A stretch of DNA of 64,000 bases, from contig NC_088788.1 in the NCBI RefSeq assembly GCF_949628265.1, positions 5,084,001-5,148,000 on the forward strand, read 5' to 3'. Made by a program: the position numbers and the translations under genes. Below, in pieces: positions 59,564 to 64,000 of the stretch (position 1 is the first letter of the stretch; each line of letters opens with the position of its first letter). Below the pieces are notes generated by a model that was given only the letters and a program-made list of their open reading frames with translations, did no database searches and was not told where the DNA came from. This stretch comes from Cloeon dipterum. Lineage: Eukaryota > Arthropoda > Insecta > Ephemeroptera > Baetidae.

Positions 59564-60581
59564 ATGAAACTGCAGTATTTTTCCATCTTTTTCTTACTCT
59601 CTTGCTTATTGCTGGCTCTTCCCTCAACAAGATCTTTCGAGATAATTCGTGAGTAAAGATTTCATTGCCTAATCCTACATACAGTGTGTGTGAAAAATAA
59701 CAATATGTTCAGTGTAATTTCAAACTTTCGTAAAATCAATAATTCATAGAAAATTTTAGTCCAATTTGATTCTTTGTTTGAAAATTTCTTTTCAGTTTCA
59801 ATTGAGTCGCTAGGCAGTGCCAAAAAGGATGGTAAGTTCATGTTCATGTCAGTTAAAGGGACAAATTTACCAATTCATTACTTTTCATAAAAAGAGTCAA
59901 ATACGGAAAAATCGGTATCAACTAACACTGTCGTTGAAAACGGCCCAGATCCGTCGTGCAAGCAGCCGATAGAAAAGGGTCCTTGCTACGCCGCCTTTCC
60001 CAGATTCGCCTACGACCCGGTTCGACTTTTTGTTCAGTTTCCCCTGCTACATGAACAAACCTTTATATTAAATAATGCACCAGAGTGACATTTAATTAAC
60101 TTAATCTCTTATTTGATCATTAATATATATATCTAGCAAATGAATAAAAACAAACTACGCACTGTACAGACAGTTCAGTTTCGAGTTACCAATTTTAAAT
60201 TTGTATCAAACTGTCTCTCACTAAAATTATAAAAATTGAGTATGTAACTCAATTAATCACTTCGTCATGAAAACACATCAAATATAAATTTTAATTAGTT
60301 TTCAGTTCTATAATTAACGATTTATATGATTTAAAATTGAATTTTAAGAATAATTAATGAAAAATACTTAAATCAAACTTAAATGATCACCATTATTAAT
60401 AATTTGTTTTGTCTAGCTCAAAGGTGGCTGTTTCGCATTTTTGTACGGCGGATGCGGTGGCAACGAAAACAACTTCAGAACACATGACGAGTGCCTGAAA
60501 AACTGCAACGTTGCCCAATTCAAGAATTCCAACTTTGACGACGTCCCGACCAATGATAAAACCGTCGTCGAAGCCAACTGA
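59564..60581 (+). CDS. Secreted single-domain Kunitz-type protease inhibitor
   Basis: Exons: 59564-59648, 59796-59831, 59895-60019 and 60417-60581; phases agree; 136 aa. Signal peptide [20 protein letters not shown], then a short polar linker with [10 protein letters not shown]. The Kunitz domain runs from [11 protein letters not shown] to CLKNC. Its six cysteines have the classical 8-15-7-12-3 spacing, with [13 protein letters not shown] in the usual place. The P1 position after the second cysteine is Tyr, which predicts inhibition of chymotrypsin-like enzymes. A 30-residue acidic tail follows. Exon 3 ends at a weak donor (GTTCGA) and starts at an AAG acceptor. Polyadenylation signal AATAAA at 60774-60779. 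Likely roles are haemolymph, gut or gland protease control. Confidence 0.9.
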
Positions 60582-61236
60582 ACGATTTTTCCAAATTTCT
60601 CTTTTGTCATTGTATTTCATCATGAACAGATAAGCCCGGTATCCAAAAAGAGCACCAACTTCTACAATTAAATTATCATCGAAAAATTCACCCTTCAACA
60701 TTTGTGTGAGCTGCACATTGACATAGATTAGTAATATTAAACGAAATCTTTTTTTATTGAATAATACACGTTGAATAAAGGGTTGTGGCCTTTTCTCGTC
60801 ATTAGCTTGAAACTTTAAAATTACCGATAGTTAATTCAATGAAATAGATTGAGATACGAGTAAATTTAAAACAGAAATCGCAATAAAAAATGAAGAAATA
60901 AAAAATAAAAAAATTTATTTCATTTTTAAGAAGGTCTCTTATTTCCTCTTTAATTTGCACCCAAAAAATGGCATTCTGACCGTCTAAAAAACTGCAAAAC
61001 AAACTTGAATGAAACAAACGAACAATTCTTTTAGATTCCCAATTTAAAAATTTCGTATATTAAATTAAAATCAGTTCATAGAACCATTTAACTTCTGCCT
61101 CCTCTAATTAAATTAGTCGCAATGGTTTGAATTTGTGCGCTAGCTGTTTGTGAAACCAAACAGCTGAAACCCAAAATAAACAAGCATCAGCCAGGCTCGA
61201 TCTCGTGTACTAATAAATTAAATTTTTGTGTGATCG
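60582..61236. other. 3' region of the Kunitz gene and DUSP23 upstream region
   Basis: 3' untranslated sequence to about 60800, then AT-rich spacer. The repeated motif AACAGCTGAAACC-like and AAACAGCT near 61140-61165 gives a small inverted pair. No gene seen. Confidence 0.55.
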
Positions 61237-62761
61237 ATGAGTGAAGCTCCGTGGAACTTCTCGTGGGTGGTGCCGCAGGAACTGTGCGTGTTTGCGTGTC
61301 CCGGTTCGACGGCCAACGTGCGTTTCTTGGTAGATTCAGCGCGGGTCCGGCACCTGGTCACGCTGTCCCGGAGCCACAGGCCGCCACCAGACGCGCTGAG
61401 AGACTCGCCAGAGCTTCAATGGACGCTGATCGACGTGCAGGAGTTTGAGCCGCCAACCCTGCAACAAATGCAGCAGTTTATTGATATTTGCAAGAAAGCC
61501 AGAGACCAAAATCAGGTGAGAAAATATTACTTAAAATGAAATAAATTTCGCTTAAAGGGATACAATTAATTATTTCATAGCATTACAAATATTTTTCCTA
61601 TTTCATACTGAAACTTCTGTGTAGAGGTTTGAGAATTTACTGGCTTTTTTCGTCGATTTCGGCCATTTTTTTCTCTCATAAAAATGCTAAATATTCAGAA
61701 ACATTTCAATTTTGAGCCATTTAATTGAATATTTGCTGCAGGCATTGAATAAAATTTATTAAGAATATATTATATATGAATCAAATTAGTTTTAACATCA
61801 GTAGAATTAAATTTAACCCACATGAATTTTCCATTTAATTTATGACCGAGGATTGTGTCGCAATTTAACAGTCTTAAAGAACCACATTTTTGTATGCGTT
61901 CCAAATTCGATTCCTCAGGGTCCAAATAGAGGTTGGTTTATTCATTTTTTGCGATTGACAAATTATTATTTCCCCCTATTTCGCCCCTCAGAAATCGATT
62001 GAAACATACAAAAATGTGGTGCCAGTCATACTTGTCATAAAATAATTTTTCTCGTCAAGAATGATATAAGTTGTTACTGGATATACAAATCTCATTAAAC
62101 GATAAAAATAAAAATACATTAGTGTATATTAAATTAAAAATTCACTGACATACTAGAAAGAAATGAATATTTATATTAATTTAATATTGGGACCCTTTTG
62201 ATTTTATTTATACATTATTTTGTAAATTCGTTTGTGAAATTGAATAAACAAGAAGCTTTATACTGCTTTGTAACAAAATTCAACTAATTATTTCCCCGTT
62301 TTCCACTCGAATTAAAATTTCCAATTATTATTTTTCGGCAAAGGATAATTGGCTAAGCAAACAGGAAAACTGTCATCGGAAAACAATTTGGCACGTAATC
62401 AGCTGCAAGTTTCCGGCTGATGAATAAATAAAATATACAATTCCGCGTTCGTGTATTGTGTTATCCGAACAATCGAAATGGAAACACGTTCGCCTCGGGA
62501 GTACTAAAATCGAGTGTGTATCTGTGACGTAGCTAGAGCTGGCGTGTCTCTCTTTCTGTCTATTTTTAGGCGGTGGGAGTTCATTGTCGCATGGGCCGTG
62601 GCCGCAGCGGAGTCATGGCCGCGTGCTACCTCCTGCACTTTTGCCACCTGACGCCAGGCACGGCCGTCGCCAACCTGAGACTCCAGAGGCCAGGCTCCGT
62701 CGAGACCTACGCGCAAGAGAGGGCCGTCCACGCCTATTTTGACTACATTCGTTCCCTTTGA
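61237..62761 (+). CDS. DUSP23: DUSP23-like dual-specificity phosphatase
   Basis: Two exons, 61237-61515 and 62570-62761, phase 0, 156 aa. NFSWVVPQELCVFACP at the start and VRHLVTLS match DUSP23 (VHZ) closely. The P-loop is HCRMGRGRSG with nucleophile Cys99 and Arg105. RPGSVETYAQERAVHAYF at the end is the family's conserved C-terminal helix. It is a small atypical phosphatase without a MAPK-binding domain. The usual general-acid Asp of the DFxPP segment is Glu69 here (EFEPP). The intron of about 1.05 kb is AT-rich and empty. Poly(A) signal AATAAA at 62882-62887. Confidence 0.92.
61516..62569 (+). other. DUSP23 intron
   Basis: AT-rich, no exon or element recognised. Confidence 0.75.
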
Positions 62762-62921
62762 CTCGTTGAAAACTCTTATACAAAAAATTTTGTGGCATGA
62801 AATGACACCTTGCCGTGAAATATGGGACAAAAGCAACGTTAAAAAGCAGGTTTCCTGACATTAAAATGTCTAGCTGTAAATAATAAACATTTTTCTAGAG
62901 AAAATAAGAATTACGTTTAAT

Positions 62922-63182
62922 CAGTGGGGGCCAGATTCGTGCGACGCGCAGATATGGCGTCCCGTGGAGCATGGCGCGAAAAAACGGTCACGTGAAAGCA
63001 AGTTTTGGTCAATATTGTGACATATTTTGCATTATTTATACTAATTGTGTCTTTTGGATCGTAATATCAAACTCTTGACACTCGTACGGCAATCCAAAGA
63101 GAGCTTTTTGCTTCCCACATTCACACGCCATCTTGGATCTGCGCAGTGGGAACCAATTTTATCGCACATCTGGCCCCCGCTG
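62922..63182. mobile_element. hAT-type MITE, copy 3
   Basis: Ends CAGTGGGGGCCAGATTCG and, inverted, CAGCGGGGGCCAGATGTG. Flanking octamers CGTTTAAT and CGTTTGAT form an 8-bp target duplication with one mismatch. Lies just past the DUSP23 poly(A) signal. Confidence 0.87.
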
Positions 63183-63938
63183 CGTTTGATTTTATTTTTG
63201 AAAACACAAAGATCGGTCATTGGAAACAATTCATAATTATTTTTATTTTAATAATTAAAATACCACGGTTGGAACATCTGGAAAACATATTTTAATGAGA
63301 AATCAAAGCCTTTACGCCTTTACGCACATAACAGCGAACGGGCCGTTATTCTCTTATGCTGTTGGCGCGGTGGAAAAAAGTGCTGCGGCGTAATGCGCAA
63401 TATTTTCCAATCTCTGGGGCTAACATAAGACCCAAGAGCGAGTTTTCATAACTGCTCGCGATGCAAATAACCTGAGAAGAAGAGGCCTGCAAAGTGGAGC
63501 ACATACGGAGTGCTCTGCTCGGCGGCGCAACACAAAAGAGATTAAAGTCTTTGTGCCCGAAGAAATCCATACTCGAGAATTATTCGCAGCAAAAGCAGCG
63601 TGGAACAACACAACATAAAATACAGTTGCGCGCGCGAAGGAGGAAAGCAAATAATGTGTGTGCATGTGGCCTTGTCTGATAAGTCGAAAGTTTGTTGCGT
63701 TCAAGAGAGCGTTTCCGTAGAGCGAGCTGATGCCGCGAGTAGTAATCTCTGACAAGAGCAGAAAATCCGTTTCTTAACAGGCTTTGTTCCGATTCCTACA
63801 GGATGAAATGGAATGTGGTTTCTTGTTTTTCCATTTCACTCCAGGGAGAACTGAAGAGAGAAATTTATCGGGTATTTCTCAAGATGTATTTTACTATGAT
63901 AATATATTCATGCTAGACTTGTTAGAGAAAAAATAAAA
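63183..63938. other. Right-edge spacer
   Basis: Mixed composition, somewhat GC-richer around 63300-63750. No coding exon recognised; open frames lack family features. Confidence 0.5.
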
Positions 63939-63939
63939 C

Positions 63940-63999
63940 CAGGCTTCATCCTCGTTGAGAATTAAAACGACGAAATTGAAACAACGAGGATGAAGCCTG
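63940..63999. repeat. Perfect hairpin at the window edge
   Basis: CAGGCTTCATCCTCGTTG (63940-63957) and its exact inverse complement (63982-63999) around a 24-base loop. May be complete or the inner part of an element continuing past the edge. Confidence 0.85.
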
Positions 64000-64000
64000 C

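Noticed and set aside
60396-60716. 106-codon minus-strand frame over the Kunitz last exon and 3' region
   Set aside because: The first part looks protein-like, but most of it is antisense to a confident Kunitz exon with conserved cysteines, and no supporting exon lies upstream.

Overview
This window looks like nuclear DNA from an arthropod, most likely an insect. All genes have spliceosomal introns (GT..AG, polypyrimidine acceptors). Exons are GC-rich and introns and spacers strongly AT-rich. The gene set includes a Toll receptor with a paired-cysteine ectodomain, a ZAD (zinc-finger-associated) domain protein and a Lerp-type mannose-6-phosphate receptor. Short non-autonomous inverted-repeat elements are frequent. 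I cannot fix the order; a compact basal insect genome such as a mayfly would fit, but that is a guess. No prokaryotic, organellar or viral segment was seen.

Layout. 1-5330: AT-rich, no coding exon seen, with one hAT-type MITE and one GC-rich island. 5331-5909 (-): first two coding exons of a TMEM135-like gene that runs off the left edge. 5970-12322: mostly empty, with a long (TG)n tract, two promoter/first-exon-like islands and one foldback element. 12323-12748 (+): small secreted Ser/Thr-rich orphan. 13478-15587 (-): UBE2J1, an ER-anchored E2. 16220-36383 (+): a 15-exon mannose-6-phosphate/IGF2 receptor-like gene of about 1272 aa with about eight repeats. Its 8.7-kb intron 12 holds a complete Toll gene on the opposite strand (25195-28740). 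38964-54968 (-): TAK1 (MAP3K7). Its large intron at 48733-53295 holds a plus-strand gene for a stand-alone TAZ1 zinc-finger protein (51327-52502). 55379-56354 (+): ZAD/coiled-coil protein without C2H2 fingers, head-to-head with TAK1. 57627-58832 (-): NME6 followed, one base after its stop codon, by ATPSCKMT. 59564-60581 (+): secreted single-Kunitz inhibitor. 61237-62761 (+): DUSP23-like phosphatase. 62762-64000: empty apart from a third hAT MITE and a terminal hairpin.

Functional links. Toll and TAK1, a receptor and a kinase of insect innate-immune signalling, lie in one neighbourhood, and a cluster of kappaB-like sites sits between them in the receptor gene. The mannose-6-phosphate receptor and UBE2J1, which share a head-to-head promoter region, both serve secretory-pathway quality control and sorting. 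NME6 and ATPSCKMT are both mitochondrion-associated and look like one dicistronic unit.

Repeats. At least four inverted-repeat families are visible: a roughly 415-bp almost fully palindromic foldback element (five copies plus a relic), a hAT MITE (three copies with 8-bp target duplications), a 328-bp foldback carrying two CRE sites, and a 144-bp hairpin. There are also two pairs of dispersed non-hairpin repeats. Exon models come from reading splice sites and phase by eye; no transcript evidence was available.
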